A stretch of DNA of 64,000 bases from Gerris lacustris (GCA_951217055.1 OX578276.1:139187582-139251581); one strand, 5' to 3'. Shown: positions 45,786 to 57,309, numbered from the stretch's first letter. Numbers and translations are program-made. Notes: generated from the sequence alone by a model not told the origin.

Positions 45786-46105
45786 ATTTGATGTGGTACC
45801 CTCACACTTTGATGTGGGTCTGATCCATCTCATGATGATGTGATTTGTATCTATGGTTCGAGGAGAGCAGGGCGAGGGACACCCCCTATGGGGCACTCTT
45901 ACTCCACGCTTAAATAGCTTACTAATGACTACACCATACTCGCTTCGGCGGTACAATGTAAAAATGTATGATGTGTGAAGTAGCTGGAACTCTCCACCAA
46001 AAAGGGCCTGAAATATGGCCTAATTGTTGATGCCTTGCTAGTTTCGAACAGGTCCTACCATTTCTAGTACGAAGTACTAGACTACTACTACTACTAGGGC
46101 GTTCA
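45786..46105 (+). repeat. Family S repeat, copy 3 (partial)
   Basis: It matches the right half of copies 1 and 2: GGGACACCCCCTATGGGGCA, CCATACTCGCTTCGGCGGTA, GTAGCTGGAACTCTCCA, then CTAGACTACTACTACTACTA. The box A half of the tRNA-like core is missing, and it is much more diverged than the other two. Confidence 0.75.
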
Positions 46106-46949
46106 TAATTCCCTAATAAACAATGAAGGACATTATAAAACATCAACGGTATAAAATCTCTTCAATAATCTGTTAATAAGCTCTGAAGGAGTTATAATAA
46201 TTGACACCGACAGCTGTTCAACAGATTTTCAGATATATCATATTTATTATTTCTCATATACGCATTATATATACATCGAGAGTATTGCGAAGAAGCATTA
46301 ATTCTATTTTTAGATTTTGATGTTTTTCCACGTTTTGTGGTCTCCTAAGTCTATAGAAGTAGATTTTAAAAAATGTCTGCCTGTAGTCTGTGCAGACGCG
46401 TGGAACATGAAGAACTTGGTCGATTGTGATAAAATTTTGCATTTAGGAACAGGAAAATTATTCACTGAGGTGAAATCGAAAAATGATTTTTACCTCTAAA
46501 TAAGAGAGAAAAGTTCTGCAAAAACGTGAAAAAATAATCAATTAAAAATCTAGTGTAATACACAGCTTCCTCGAGTCCTAGTTTCATACTCTCTATAAAA
46601 AACCTACATTTGCGCAAATTTTGTTTCTATTTAGGAATTATTTATAAGCCTTTTGAACTTGAACTTGCTGAAGGGAAATATTGGCAGTGGCCTGTTTAAT
46701 ACTTTCCTTTAACTCTTCCAAGCTATTATCCACTTGTTTCTTATCACACTTGTTTATTATAAATATCCAAAGAGAATTATTTGTAGTAGTTAGCTTATTG
46801 CTTATTTTTAGAAAACAAACTTCAATTTAATATTTCCGAAAATTGACTAAGAGTAATAATTCATAAAATAAATTAATATTTCATATTTATACGTTTTACG
46901 CAATTCTGAACCACTTTTGTGAATAATATTTTTCGATACCATCAAAAAT
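46106..46949. other. Unannotated stretch
   Basis: AT-rich with no gene or repeat recognised. TCGAGTCCTAGTTTCATACT near 46572 may be a further decayed family A left end. Confidence 0.3.
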
Positions 46950-47775
46950 AAGGGTAGTTTACTCTTGGTCATGTTTTAAAGTTTTCACAAAACAGAACAC
47001 CTAGTACATAAAATCAAGAAAATTTTATCATTTTTATATTAGAGGTTTAAGAACAAGCAGGAGTTTTGATAAAGAATGACTTTTTCGAAAACCCAAAAAT
47101 AAGAAAAATAGACTGCCAATTGGTGTGGCACATAGCTTCCTCGCATCCTATCACGTACTTTATTGATTTTATACTTTTACAAGTCATTATTGTCTAAATG
47201 TTTAATTGTTTCCCCCGTTCTTTTAATCTGTCAAAATTTTTTGGGTGTATACATAAATTAAAGTATCAATTTAACAAAAGTTAAAGAGCGCAGAGGGTTC
47301 AAATTTATCTAGGGCTAACTGCGGGCTACTTTCGATAAACTATAAAAGTTTCATACAAATCAGATAAGTACTTTTGATGCTATAGGTGTAAATAAATGTA
47401 TGTTTGTGCGCATGTGGAAGAGAAAAAAATAATCGCATAAAGTTGAAACGTATATGGGACCAAGAATGAGCTAATTATGGCCTACCATACAAATTTCATT
47501 AAAATCAGACGTGTAGGTTTTAAGATATGTTGGTTCGCAAAAATTGAACGACAGACCGACAGACCGACAGACCGACGGACCGACAGACCGACGGACCGAC
47601 AGACCGACAGACAGACACGGAACCAAAAATGTTCCCTGATGTCTGAAACGGATTTCTGTCTTGGAATTTTTGAAATCTGAGACCTAAAATATTTTCGTTC
47701 TTCGAAACGATCACATAGCTTCCGTTACCTTCGGTAAGGTCGGAAGCAAAATTTCCTCTCGAAAACTCTATCTCT
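46950..47775 (+). repeat. Family E repeat, interrupted by family A
   Basis: The left part (to ~47108: AGGTTTAAGAACAAGCAGGA, CGAAAACCCAAAAATAAG) and right part (from 47748: AAAATTTCCTCTCGAAAACT) are continuous in the uninterrupted copy at 42235-42480. Confidence 0.8.
47109..47747 (+). mobile_element. Family A element, full-length reference copy
   Basis: Boundaries are set by comparison with the empty sites at 42417-42460 and 38760-38800: the element is TAGACTGCCAATTGGTGTGG ... CGGAAGC, with A-runs on both sides that may hide a short AAAA target duplication. Interior order is as in 31311-31924. A (GACAGACC)n-type run lies at ~47548-47616. The right end is a two-stem hairpin (GCTTCCG/CGGAAGC outside, TTACC/GGTAA inside; here with one change). 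There are no terminal inverted repeats and no coding; class unknown. Confidence 0.9.
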
Positions 47776-47790
47776 CTCACTGTATATTTA

Positions 47791-48609
47791 TTTACTTATA
47801 AGTAAGTAAACAGTTAAAATATTAGATGTATAACAATTCAGATAATATATAAATATACGTCGATTTAATTGGCAATTATAGTCTTATATTGCCTTTTTTA
47901 ATTAGTGTAGCTTAACAAACTACTGTGGGAGTGTGAAAATAATGAATTTTCAAACAACTAATGAAAAGAGATACCAATTAAAAAAAGAAGCTCTTATTAT
48001 ACAATTAAAAGTTTCTTGTGCCTAAAAAAAAAAATATTATTTGTTGTTCACTTAATTTCCTTTAAAGAAAATAATATTGAACTTTAGAATCTTTATAAAA
48101 TTTATAAATCAAAACTGTTGACAAGTAATCATAACTGCGGGTTATTTCTTGCAAAAAAAAAAAATAAATAAATAAATAAATGAAAGTATCTTCTTAGAGG
48201 ACACTTGCATGGATCGGTTGACTTCAAGTTAGTCGTTCATTAAAAGTTGATCAACTTTTGAAATAAAAGCAGCGCTTTTATTCATTTTGTATGTCTCAAA
48301 AGTTTTAAGGTTCTCATTATAGATTTATTGCGAAGTGAGCGCGTATCTTCTGACTTTGACTGAGTTCTAGGGCTTCATCATTTTCCCAACTTTTCTTAAG
48401 TTTTATTGAGAAATTTATCTTCAATTATTAAACCTTCTCTGTTAAGTTCTTTACTTATCAAAAGCGAACGAAGATACAAAAATAAAAATAAATTATAATT
48501 CCAGATATATATAATAAAATAAACTTGTCATTAATATTAATATTATTATAAAGTAAGAAAAGAAAATGAAATAAGCTTATTTCATTAACAATAGTTATTT
48601 ATGTCACTA
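47791..48609. other. Unannotated stretch
   Basis: AT-rich, with an A-run and (AAAT)n near 48148-48180. No gene seen. Confidence 0.3.
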
Positions 48610-49499
48610 GGCAGCAAAATGGAATTTTGCTGACAAGTTTTTTAAGTTTTAGTTCCGAGCCGAAGGCGAGGATAGGCTAAACAAATTTACTGCTGAGGCG
48701 AAGCCGAGGCAGGAAAACTTTAATTACCTGCTGAGGTGTAACCAAAGCAGGTAATCTTTAAACGAGTCAGGAATGTTTCCTTTGCTGCATAGCTACATAC
48801 AATATTTTATCTACGGCAGAAAAATTACACTAAAGATTTTGGTACCTGATTTAGAGGGCAACAATAAACTTTCCTTGTATGATGTTGCAATATTTGCAAT
48901 TTCGGGTGGCGTATTATCAAAACAAGTCTTCAACGTCTTGCATAACATTATCATCCATATTTTTATTTAAACTTCAAAAATCTAATTAACAAATTTATCA
49001 AAATAATAACAGAAAACTATTAAATTATCTTTTTTTGATAGATAAAAGATTTAAAGCAACGAAAATTGTAAAAATCGAATGGATGACTCGAAAGTTTGAG
49101 TAAGTGTAATGACTCTTTTTTTTTTTTGTTTGTCACTTTTTTTATTAACAGCTGTTTTTTATTTCAATTTTTAGCGATTTTTTAAAAAATAATCACTGTA
49201 AATTAATAATATTAGTTTTATTATTATAATTTTTAAAGGTATTTTCAAAAAACATATAAATATTTAGCAGAATATTACGCTTAAAGATACAAAAATGAAC
49301 AATGTGGGACAGTTCATAACCTGAGATGTAGTAACTTTTTCTTAAAATTTGGCAGCCTATTTGTTATTTTGCTGACACTTTGAACTTTTGCTGACACTTT
49401 GATATTTTGCTGCGTGTTTTTTTGACTTGTTACAAAAGAATCAAGAAAAATTGCATTTTGCAGATTGAAAACAGTACAACAATGCCTAATTTTGCTGCC
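48610..49499. mobile_element. DNA element with GGCAGCAAAAT ends
   Basis: The left end GGCAGCAAAATGGAATTTTG and the right end ATTTTGCTGCC are inverted. The motif TTTTGCTG recurs near both ends, including a ~22-bp tandem TTTTGCTGACACTTTGAACT at 49360-49410. Near the left, two hairpins GCCGAAGGCGAGG and CTGAGGCGAAGCCGAGGCAG occur, each with a CCTGCTGAGG-type arm. A 65-codon plus frame (48773-48970) has no motif. Confidence 0.6.
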
Positions 49500-50140
49500 G
49501 TGAGTAGATAAAAAAATAAATTTATAAATAAACTACCCTTTTTATCATAATAATAAAATTTTTACAATACTTTTCAATTGTGTAATATTTTTAATTTGAC
49601 AAATTACGAGTATCTATCTAATAAAAGAAGAAAAAGTGATTAAAGAAGTTTAGTAAAACTTTGACTAGAGACTGGGTGAGTTTTCCAACAGCAATTAGAT
49701 CTCGCAGCCATCATCTACATTAACATATAAATCGACGCGTTTAGCATTATCTGGTTACAGGCTAATAACATGAAAATTAACTATGCATTTACTGTTAAAC
49801 AATAACAAAATCCTTATTCAATACGGATCTGAAGAATAATCTTTGTAAATAATTGAAGCAAGTTTCATTGTTTGTCAACAGCTTGGATATTTCCATTTAT
49901 TTACAGAGTTTATACACATAATTATCTGATTAATCGTAAGTTAGATCATTTAAATGATATTAGATCATTTACTTAATCACTAGTTAATTAAAACCTATTA
50001 TTTATAAATATTTTAAAAAATAACACAATTAGAAGATTATATATATTCAAAGAAGAAAATACATAAATGCCAATCAAAATCTATTGATTATACTAACAAA
50101 ACATTATTACACACCTCTCTACAAATCATACATTAAAAAT
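49500..50140. other. Unannotated stretch
   Basis: AT-rich with nothing recognised. Confidence 0.3.
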
Positions 50141-50205
50141 TCCAAGACAAAAATCCGGTTCAGACATGTCTGTCAGTCTGTCGGTCTGTTTATCCGCTAA
50201 CCCTT
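50141..50205 (-). repeat. Family A internal fragment
   Basis: CAAGACAAAAATCCGGTTCA..GACATG..TCTGTCAGTCTGTCGG is the reverse complement of the family A block before its right end. Confidence 0.65.
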
Positions 50206-50227
50206 CTATGTATCTAATAATTATAAG

Positions 50228-50957
50228 ATAAAAAGAACTTTTTATATACTACGTTTTTTAATTTTCTTTTGAATCACAATATGTAATGTTGATAATATAA
50301 TTTTTATTTTTATTTAAAATGTTAGTGAAATATAAATAGTTCCAAATTTATTTACTTCACACAAATGAGAACCATCTAGAGAGCTGATCTTAAACCTATG
50401 AAAGGACAAATCTTTGAACAACGGATCTCACCAACACCGAATCTAAACCGTGGCCATCAATTATGGCCCCGTGTAGGGGAGGTAAGAGAAGAAAGATTAG
50501 TTCAAGTAAAGAAGTACAGATGTAGAAAAAATAAACCGATATCTAGTACACACGTGTAGACACACCTGGATGTCATACGTCAATTAATTTATTTCTTTGT
50601 TTACTTATTCTTTTTAGCTGTCATTCAATGTTTACCTCTTAATAAAAAATCACAAATTTGAAACCCGTCATAATGAAGATCGTAAAAATATGGGATACGT
50701 CAAAACAAATAAAATAATTTGCGGATTTTTTCCGAACTAACTTTCCATACAGCAAAAGTTGCTGAAAACTAATTAAATTCTGCTGAAATATGGCTATAAG
50801 TATTAAAATAATGCATTGTCATCCTGTTCTGAGCTATTCTAAAAGTTTCAAGTGCCTAGCTATTCCGGAAGTTAGTCAATATTGGTTTGCAAGATTTGTA
50901 CCGGACAAACAAACAAACAAACAAGAAAGCAAGCTAATAAAAACGTAGTAAAAAGTG
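50228..50957 (+). mobile_element. Family C MITE, copy 2
   Basis: Same order as 39211-39819 from AAGATAAAAAGAACTTTTTA to AAAACGTAGTAAAAAGT, with ~120 extra bases near 50410-50560. The last ~15 bp are replaced by family B. Confidence 0.8.
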
Positions 50958-51350
50958 TGACGATAACTTGAGTAAAAGTTAACTGATTTTTATGAAATTT
51001 GGTAGACATGTTCATTTTACCAATGTCCATGACGAGTTCGTTAGACAACATTATCCGCCTACGCGTTCTCGCTCATCGCTCGCGTAAACGTGACTTCAAA
51101 TTTAAATTTGGAATTTTAGGTCGGGAAAATATAACTTCATCTATTTATGAGACAAACATATTTTTTTTAAATACAATGTATTAGTAAAACAAACAGCTAC
51201 ACCGCTATGAAGTGTTTAAGATCGCTAAAACGATTAATAGTTTTTATTATGGAGAGAACCCGGGGAGGGAGATAAACGAGGGTAGTAGGAGGTGGCTTAG
51301 TTCCCCCACCTCTCCATTTTAAATAATGTTGATATAATAATATAACCATA
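50950..51350 (-). mobile_element. Family B, right-half copy
   Basis: Read leftward: AAAATGGAGAGGTGGGGGAA, GATCTTAAACACTTCATAGC, GTTTGTCTCATAAATAGATG, AATTCCAAATTTAAATTTGA, GCGAGCGATGAGCGAGAACG, GTAAAATGAACATGTCTACC, CAAGTTATCGTCAC. It joins family C at the left. Confidence 0.75.
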
Positions 51351-51560
51351 AAGTAATATATGAATAATCAATTTTTAAGTTTTTGGTAGTTTTCATACTA
51401 CGGAAAGTTTAAGTTTCGAATTGATTGTACAAGGTACAGGTACTAATTGAGTACTTTATAATTATAAGCGTTAATTCTCGGTTTAGTTCTAATGTCATAA
51501 ATATTGACTGTCTAAATGTATATGAATATTGAAAGCTTGGATTCGGGACTAGTTATCGAT

Positions 51561-51684
51561 TACGGGAGTGAAAAATCATTCTCCTGCGTAGCTTAGTTGG
51601 CAAGAGCATCTGTACTGGAAATACAGGAGACCCGTGGTTCAAATCCCGGCGCTGGAGTGTATTTTTCACTGTACGTTTCCCGTA
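51561..51684. repeat. Foldback carrying a tRNA-like sequence
   Basis: TACGGGAGTGAAAAAT on the left and ATTTTTCAC...TCCCGTA on the right are inverted and enclose the 76-nt tRNA-like sequence. Confidence 0.7.
51582..51657 (+). tRNA. tRNA-like sequence, anticodon GGA (probably tRNA-derived)
   Basis: A 76-nt cloverleaf can be drawn: acceptor TCCTGCG/CGCTGGA (one mismatch), D arm GCTTAGTTGGCAAGAGC, anticodon stem CTGTA/TACAG with loop CTGGAAA (anticodon GGA at 51617-51619), T loop TTCAAAT. Box A and box B are good. Against a working tRNA: the T stem has two mismatches, anticodon GGA (Ser) needs a long variable arm that is missing, and the sequence is framed by an inverted repeat inside repetitive DNA. 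I favour a SINE or MITE-borne tRNA relic. Confidence 0.4.
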
Positions 51685-51724
51685 GTAAATAATAATTATA
51701 ATTTGATTTAAATTAAAATATATG

Positions 51725-51800
51725 AATAATGTTAATATAACAATAAAGGACATGATAGGATACGAGGATGCTATGTGCCACACTAATTGGCAGTCTACTT
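51725..51800 (-). repeat. Family B left-end fragment
   Basis: AATGTTAATATAACAATAAA then CACTAATTGGCAGTCT, the left end shared by families A and B, in the same orientation as 50950-51350. The DNA between may be an insertion into one family B copy. Confidence 0.7.
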
Positions 51801-52141
51801 TTATGACACTGGTTTTAGCCGAATGACAAAGATATAATTAAATTATTAAATAAATAAGCTTTGATTTTAAATTTACCTTCCCCTTTTTAGGGAGATTTAA
51901 TTTTACTTTTTTTAGGATATAAAATTACATCCGCATTATAATTAAACGGGTAGTAATTTGATAATGCATAATATTAGCATTAATTACAGCCATTATAGTA
52001 ATTAGAGTACAAATAGTGTAACATTAATAGTAAATATAATATGATAATTCGAAACCTCCTAATCCATGTGATTATAATGCAAATTGTTTATAGATGGCTA
52101 TATACTAATAATGTAAAACTTCAGAAATAAAAAATACGTGT
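51801..52141. other. Unannotated stretch
   Basis: AT-rich with nothing recognised. Confidence 0.3.
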
Positions 52142-53034
52142 GGTGTCGGGGACACCTGGTAGGAACGAAGTTCCTTACATTTTTCTTTAATTATAAATTA
52201 TAAAATCATACTGCTAAGTACGTATACGTTGCTAACTACTTATACATAGCGGAGTTAGAAATGAGACAAAATTAAAAATAACTAACTGTTTGTACCTAGG
52301 CAAAATTAAAAGAAAATCATTATTTGTATCATTAAAGCAAGCGTCTTACAATAATATGTATTGAATATTCAGAAAAAAGATAATCATGATGAGTTTATAG
52401 TTAAAGAGTATGTTTGTAGTTGGTAGGAAATAGGACTGTTTTCTACCTACCCGGCCTACTAATTTAAAATATTATAAAATATATCTCTTCCCTACTCAAA
52501 AACGTCTGCTTTTATCAGGTTGAAATTTTACACGCCTGTTTAATTGTACTTTTTATTAAAATCGTTAGGTTAGATCGTAAGATAGCATTGATAAAATTAT
52601 CATTTCTACTAAATTTCATCAAACGTTGTTTTCTTTAGTTTAAACGTTTAGGACAGCTTTAGTAAATTTAGCGATCTCTATCACTTCATAACAGTGTCGG
52701 TGTTCGTTGTACTAAAAAAAAAATATTTATAAAAGTGTTTGTCTCAATTTTTTCCTGTCCTAAAATTCCATTTTAAATTTGAAGCGTACGTTTACGCGAC
52801 CGTTACGCGTGAACGCTTGGGCGAATAACGTTGTCCAACGAACTTAGCCTGGGCATTGGTAAAATGAACATGTGTACCAAATTACAACTAACTCAGTCAT
52901 CTTTTACTCAAGTTATCGTCATCGGTAGATATCGTGACGCTTGGTTTTGTGACGGTGATTTTGTGACGGTCGTTTTTTTCGGATTCACTCCCGGGCTCCA
53001 GAACACGTCATAAGAAATTCCGTTCCCAAAACAA
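52142..53034 (+). mobile_element. Family G element, copy 2, with family B-like interior
   Basis: The left ~430 bp match copy 1 at 25461 (GGTGTCGGGGACACCTGGTA, ACTACTTATACATAGCGGAG, CTACCTACCCGGCCTACTAA). From ~52600 it follows the family B middle (AACGTTGTCCAACGAAC, AAAATGAACATGTGTACCAA). The end TCACTCCCGGGCTCCAG ... TTCCGTTCCCAAAA matches the region just right of copy 1 (26240-26296). Confidence 0.65.
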
Positions 53035-53518
53035 ATAATAAAGAAAAATCATTAAATTAATAACCTTTTAGAAGTGCCTAGTAATGAGAGAGTAATGAAT
53101 GAGATGTATTTTTTCATTTGAAAGAGGGGGAGGGGTGTGTCCCAATAAATGTTGTCAAGTTTGTAAGAATGCTATGAAGTAAGTCGGTAAATTGCTGGCT
53201 GCAAGGCACTTGAGGGCGTCATTAAAACATTTCGAGAACTTGACTCAAGTATTATTCTGATGGTCGGCACGAGCACACTCTTAACGACACTTTCTCATTA
53301 GTAAATAAACAAAACAAATATAATTGAGAAAACTCCTAGATGTCATATTAACTAACAATTGATTTAATCTATCATTTCTTATATAATTATGTATTATGAA
53401 ATACATTATTAATATATACGGTACATATTCCAGATGTTCAATAAGAACAAGAGACAAGAAACGAAAAAATACTCGACAAAAAGAAGTGAAATCCAAACAA
53501 AAACACTTATTTAAAAAA
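53035..53518. other. Unannotated stretch
   Basis: No gene or repeat recognised. Confidence 0.3.
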
Positions 53519-54124
53519 CAGACTGCCAATTAGTGTGGGACATAGCTTCCTCGCATCCTATCATGTACTTTATTGTTATATTAACATTAAAATTATTGTT
53601 ATATTACTTTATTGTTATATTGTTTATTGTGTAAAAACTATAAATAGTTTTTACGATCTTTAACACTTCATAGCGGCGTCGCTGTTGGTTTAACTAAACA
53701 ATTGTATTTGAAAAACATGTTTGTCTCATGAAAAATCTATTGTCTCATCTATTGTGAATACATGAAGTTTTTTCCCCCCACCTAAAATTCCAATTTTAAA
53801 TTTGAAGTTCACGTTTACGCGAGCGTTGCTCGTAAACGCTTGGACGGATAACGTTGTCCAACGAACTCGTCCTGGGCATTGGTATAATGAACATGTCTAC
53901 CAAATTTCATCAAAATCGGTCGACATTTATTCAAGTTATCGTTACACGTTTCATAATTCGCGGACACACGGACTGACAGACAGACAAACAGACACGAAAC
54001 CAAAAATGTTCCCTGATGTCTGAAACGTATTTCTGTCTTGGAATTTTTAAAATCGGAGTCATAAAAGTTTTTCGTTCTCAAAAGTGAACACAATGCTTCC
54101 GTTACCTTCGGTAAGCTCGGACGC
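53519..54124 (+). mobile_element. Family B element, full-length, with family A ends
   Basis: Left end AGACTGCCAATTAGTGTGGG and right end GCTTCCGTTACCTTCGGTAA are those of family A; the middle is family B (CACTTCATAGCGGCGTCGCT, TTGTCTCATGAA, GCGAGCGTTGCTCG, AACGTTGTCCAACGAACTCG, AAAATCGGTCGACATTTATT). It links the two families as one modular group. Confidence 0.8.
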
Positions 54125-54157
54125 AAAAATTGTGTAATAAGTTTTGAGATCATAGGC

Positions 54158-54472
54158 TAGTCATTTATATAATTGAGTAGTGTCCTGACTACGGCAACGA
54201 CGACGCACCTCGAAATGATTTGCTATCGCTAAGCTTAACCAACCACATTTATTCCAATAAAAATTAATGTTTGTTTTGATTAGTTGGTCTTGAAATAGAT
54301 ACAGTAACTTCTCTAAATATATATTATGATAACTTATCATTTATAACATATCTATTTGAAGACCAAAAAATTACACACATTTATTTTTAATTATTATGTG
54401 GTTGCTTAGCAATATCAGGTCATGTCGAGGTGAGTCGTCACCGTCGGGACCCTACTCGATTATATAAATGAT
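54158..54472. mobile_element. Foldback MITE
   Basis: TCATTTATATAATTGAGTAG and CTACTCGATTATATAAATGA form the outer arms; similarity continues inward through ACGCACCTCGAAATGA / TCATGTCGAGGTGAGTCGT and a TTGGTCTTGAAATAG pair for a total of ~130 bp per arm. No coding. Confidence 0.8.
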
Positions 54473-55786
54473 TAGTAATTACTCATCATCAATAAAAATT
54501 AAGTATCATTATTTAAGTATTAAATAAAATCTTCATCAATTGATGAATATCTACTTCTTGAACGAGATTCTTGTGTAAGGCCCTCGGATTAAAATTAAGT
54601 AATATTATGTTCAAAAGAAAAACAATACATAATTTTAGTCTGTATATCAATTATCGTCAAAATTAGTTTAGGGTTTAATTTGATTAAATAATAATTTATG
54701 CTAAAAAATTGACAACAAATTTGTATGAAGGCTTCTGCAGGTTGACTTGCAATATATTGCTTGGTTAGAAATTGACAATCGAATGTAGTTACAGTAATTA
54801 CTAAATGGAATTAAGAGATTTAAAAAATGCATCTAAGAAATTTTATTTTTAGCACTATAGCTTGAGAGATTCCTTAATAGTTTAAATAGCTGTTCAATTA
54901 TTTGTATTTAATGAAGAGAAACCATTCATACTAAATTTTTAACCGCATAATGTGTTTGTTGACGCTTAATAAGAAAAAAATGGTAATTTTAATTTCTAAC
55001 TAATAATTTGCCCAAAAACGTGGAAAAAAATGCTGAAAAAGTAGTTGCGGGCCAAAAAATAAACAAATATTTATAAAGATAAACACCTTTTGAAATAAGA
55101 CTTAATGGTTTTTTTTTATGGAAACGAAATTAAAATATAATATCTTTAATCATTTAATTTTTTTTTTTTATTAAATTATATATATAACTGACAAATGCCG
55201 CAGCTGGCGCGCGCCAAGAAAGTTGCAAAATTAGTGAAATTTAAAAATGACTAAAATATCGAATAAAGTATTAAATACATTTTTTAAATAAAATATTAAA
55301 AGAAATGTGTTGTGGTTTTTGTTGTGTCTAGCATAATTTTTAAGTAATTTTATAATTTTAATATTAAGTAATCTAGGTGCCAAAAGGAAATATAGAAATA
55401 AGTAGAATGGAGAATTCTGTGGCATCACCTATCAAATTTAAAATAATACAATCCGTAGCAAAGCATAGGAATCTAGCGAGTTCCTTATAAGAAATACGAG
55501 AAATTAAATTTTCTTTTAAACATTAAAAGGAATAAATACATATTTACAGATCATAATAAAAACCCCCTCAAGATTCTAGAGTTCATTTTACGTTTCGACA
55601 ATAATTTACATACTCAAAGCCAAACTAAACTAAAAAAAAAAAAACGGGTAATGCAGATAAACTATTTTAAATTTATATCTGTTTTCAAAGTTTAGTCAGA
55701 ATTAACTCGTTTCCAAGGGGGGGAAAAGGTGAACTTTATCTAATGCATAATTTCCTTTCAGGGGCACCGGTTAATTTCAGAGTTAG
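54473..55786. other. Unannotated stretch
   Basis: AT-rich apart from a small CTGGCGCGCGCCAAG palindrome at 55203. No gene seen. Confidence 0.3.
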
Positions 55787-55813
55787 AAAAAAAAAAAAAA
55801 AAAAAAAAAAAAA
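55787..55813 (+). repeat. Poly(A) run
   Basis: Twenty-seven A. Confidence 0.9.
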
Positions 55814-56539
55814 TGGGCGAGTTTTAAGTTAAAACTTTTCACAATGCCTCTTTCCTGAAGGCTTTTGTTAGCCACCCCTCACTGGCGGGTTTAGCCAGCT
55901 GGTATTTCGGCCCAAATCAATGCTCCTGAATAAATTATTTTATTTCGCTCTGGGATTTAACCCACACCCTCCTTTAGCAACCAAACCATAAACCTTGCAA
56001 GAAAAAAACCTTAATCCCTCTATTGAACCTACTCACTCAGTTTGTGTTGAAGCCAGTAGAACAGCAACGATTAAAAAAATATAATTTAATATATATATCC
56101 TTTTCTCAGAAACTAAAAAACCAATTCATATTAAAATAAAAACAAACGAGATTTTTAATACTTCTTTTTACTAAATTAGTTTATAAAATCGTAATCTCAG
56201 TGTTCAATACATGAAATAAACACGAAACATATATTTTTGAAAAATATTATAATTATTTTTTTTTTATAAAAAATAAATTCATTTATAAAAACTCCATTAA
56301 TTTCAATTTCCTATATGTATTCCACGAGATAAGTTAATGTCCACAAAAACCTCAAAAAATACCAACAAAAAAAAATATAAAAAATAATAATAAATTAAAA
56401 AAAACAGAAATCAATACCCTTATTTAATTTGAGAATAACAACCACCATGTATACCTCAATGCAGGGTTCGGCAACATAACTTTTTTTCAAAACGCAATGA
56501 TGCCCATATTACGAATCAGAAATATATATATTTTTTTTT
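55814..56539. other. Unannotated stretch, possible minus-strand tRNA-derived segment
   Basis: On the minus strand near 55950-55990, GTGTGGGTTAAATCCCAGAG resembles box B, followed by CAGCTGGCTAAACCCGCCAG. A box A is unclear. From 56000 on the DNA is AT-rich. Confidence 0.3.
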
Positions 56540-57233
56540 AGGGTCCGTAGGCAAAACCAAGGACCCTTATATTTTCCTGCGTGTGTCTGTCCGTCCGTCC
56601 TCTCGCGTGCTCACATGGCTACACCTTTCGTCCGATCACTTAGAAATTTAGCATGTATGTGTCTTGTACCTACCCACATATTTTAAAAATATAGCGACTT
56701 AAAAGAAATATTTTTCAAAAAAGTTAAGGTAAAAAAACTTAAGGGTTAAATTTTTTTTATTTTTGTTCGACACCGTGAGGGGTAACATATGAAAGGGTAC
56801 GTCGAGCTGATTACAAAAATATATAATTCATTGGTTATAACTTTGATAGGGCGAGCGTAGGCAAGTTTGAAGTGGGTGTGAAACGTGCCCCCCCCCCCCT
56901 CTATCTCGCTTATGTGAAGTGCAAAAAATCTGAAAAAATTCCTGAACACTCTTCGGCCAAAAGTAAAGATACCACTTTTTGGAAATTTCGAAAAAAATAT
57001 TATTTTATTTTTTATTGACAAAATACTTTTTTTTTTATAAGCATGGTCTTTTCGATGTATTTATATGGTTGTAGTCCGGTTCAGTGGCAAACAAATACTT
57101 TATCGGAAGTTTGTTTATGTGTTTTGAGAATATCAGACCCATAGGATAGTTCAAAGTAAGCTTTTTAGCATTTTAAAAAACACCATCAATAGGGTACTAC
57201 TTAAATTAGAGAGTGTGGTGGCCTACGGAGCCT
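56540..57233 (-). mobile_element. Family D element, copy 2
   Basis: Reverse-oriented counterpart of 44135-44788: it starts AGGGTCCGTAGGCAAAACCA, has the (GTCC)n run, CGCTATATTTTTAAAATATG on the minus strand, GGGCGAGCGTAGGC..GTTTGAAGTGGGTGTGAAACG, and ends GGCCTACGGAGCCT. The flank beyond its right end, AGCACACACTTGACCTGTTT, matches the flank beyond copy 1's left end, so the repeat unit extends past the inverted ends. Confidence 0.8.
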
Positions 57234-57309
57234 CCCTGTGTGCTGGCTAGCACACACTTGACCTGTTTATTTTTTTTTATAATGTAGGAACATATTTATT
57301 TTTTTGTTT

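Noticed and set aside
47540..47620. CRISPR-like regular repeats (GACAGACC runs)
   Set aside because: They are a short simple-sequence run inside family A, without spacers; the sequence is eukaryotic.
51582..51657. Functional tRNA-Ser (GGA)
   Set aside because: The class II variable arm is missing, the T stem has mismatches, and an inverted repeat surrounds it, so I treat it as tRNA-derived.
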